From positions 1 through 5,800 of the forward strand of contig RFHZ01000730.1 of assembly GCA_003696125.1 (NCBI GenBank): a stretch of DNA of 5,800 nt. Reading direction: 5' to 3'. The notes under the pieces were generated by a model, which was not told the DNA's origin, did not search any database, and saw only the letters and a list, made by a program, of their open reading frames with translations. This DNA is from Nitrospinota bacterium. Lineage in GTDB: Bacteria > Tectomicrobia > Entotheonellia > J063. The position numbers were made by a program, and so were the translations under genes. Below, in pieces: positions 5,718-5,800 of the stretch. Every line of letters begins with the position of its first letter. The first letter of the stretch is position 1.

Positions 5718-5800
5718 CTACTCTGGTCGAAGAGGGGTAGCAAAGACGACCTCAACCGGTAGGGCCGGATCGCCGTGTAGTCGATCGGCCTCTGTCGCTA
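5718..5800 (-). CDS. Possible C-terminal end of a protein cut by the right edge; faint LacI-type regulator resemblance
   Basis: One minus-strand frame is open from the right edge for 26 codons and ends at TAG (5718-5720). Its sequence includes ADRLHGDPALPVEVVFATP, and the protein ends LRPE. The other minus frames here start with or soon meet stops, or give low-complexity basic peptides. The R-[LI]-x-GDP-x-LP-x-EVV pattern near a C-terminus recalls the tail of LacI-family regulators, which often sit just upstream of small catabolic operons such as the SDR-amidohydrolase pair. Only a short tail is visible, so both the coding call and the family are tentative. Confidence 0.4.
   Translation of the reverse strand, partial: ATEADRLHGDPALPVEVVFATPLRPE

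Noticed and set aside
5510-5755. 81-codon minus-strand frame across the SDR leader
   Set aside because: It crosses the SDR ribosome binding site and start in another frame, is rich in Arg, Ser and Pro, has no ribosome binding site and shows no known motif.

Overview
The window looks like an ordinary, moderately GC-rich bacterial chromosome segment with tightly packed genes, strong AGGAGG-type ribosome binding sites and sigma70-like promoters. A CofD-type 2-phospho-L-lactate transferase at the left edge marks a coenzyme F420 producer. Together with the three-part methyltransferase beside it, this suggests a Chloroflexota or Actinomycetota-like lineage; that assignment is inference from gene content. 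I see no mobile element, tRNA, rRNA or CRISPR array.

Layout. (1) Positions 1-450, minus strand: the N-terminal half of cofD, running off the left edge. (2) Positions 451-676: a divergent control region with a good minus-strand promoter for cofD and a plus-strand promoter for the next gene. Their -35 hexamers lie in the arms of an imperfect inverted repeat. (3) Positions 677-2197, plus: a 506-residue SAM-dependent methyltransferase with an N-terminal helical region, a HemK-like core with an NPPY motif, and a C-terminal winged-helix-like tail. (4) Positions 2198-2317: a short gap holding a promoter. (5) Positions 2318-3307, plus: a CtBP-like D-2-hydroxyacid dehydrogenase. (6) Positions 3304-4683, minus: an amidohydrolase of the ATZ/TRZ (COG0402) type, whose stop codon overlaps the dehydrogenase stop tail to tail. 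(7) Positions 4725-5540, minus: a classical NAD-type SDR, upstream of the amidohydrolase and probably co-transcribed with it. (8) Positions 5541-5717: a non-coding leader with two inverted repeats. (9) Positions 5718-5800, minus: what looks like the last 26 codons of another protein, possibly a LacI-type regulator.

How the genes may work together. The SDR and amidohydrolase form a two-gene operon that looks like small-molecule catabolism (oxidation of an alcohol or ketone plus hydrolysis of a C-N bond), perhaps under a regulator encoded off the right edge. The convergent dehydrogenase could act on a 2-keto or 2-hydroxy acid from the same route, but nothing in the sequence fixes a substrate. 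The cofD/methyltransferase pair shares a control region and need not share a pathway.

I found no clear evidence of an undescribed multi-gene system. The most interesting points are a Glu-to-Gln change at a normally conserved active-site position of the amidohydrolase, a loop in the SDR reminiscent of mycofactocin-coupled SDRs, the methyltransferase of unknown substrate, and the mirrored divergent promoters.
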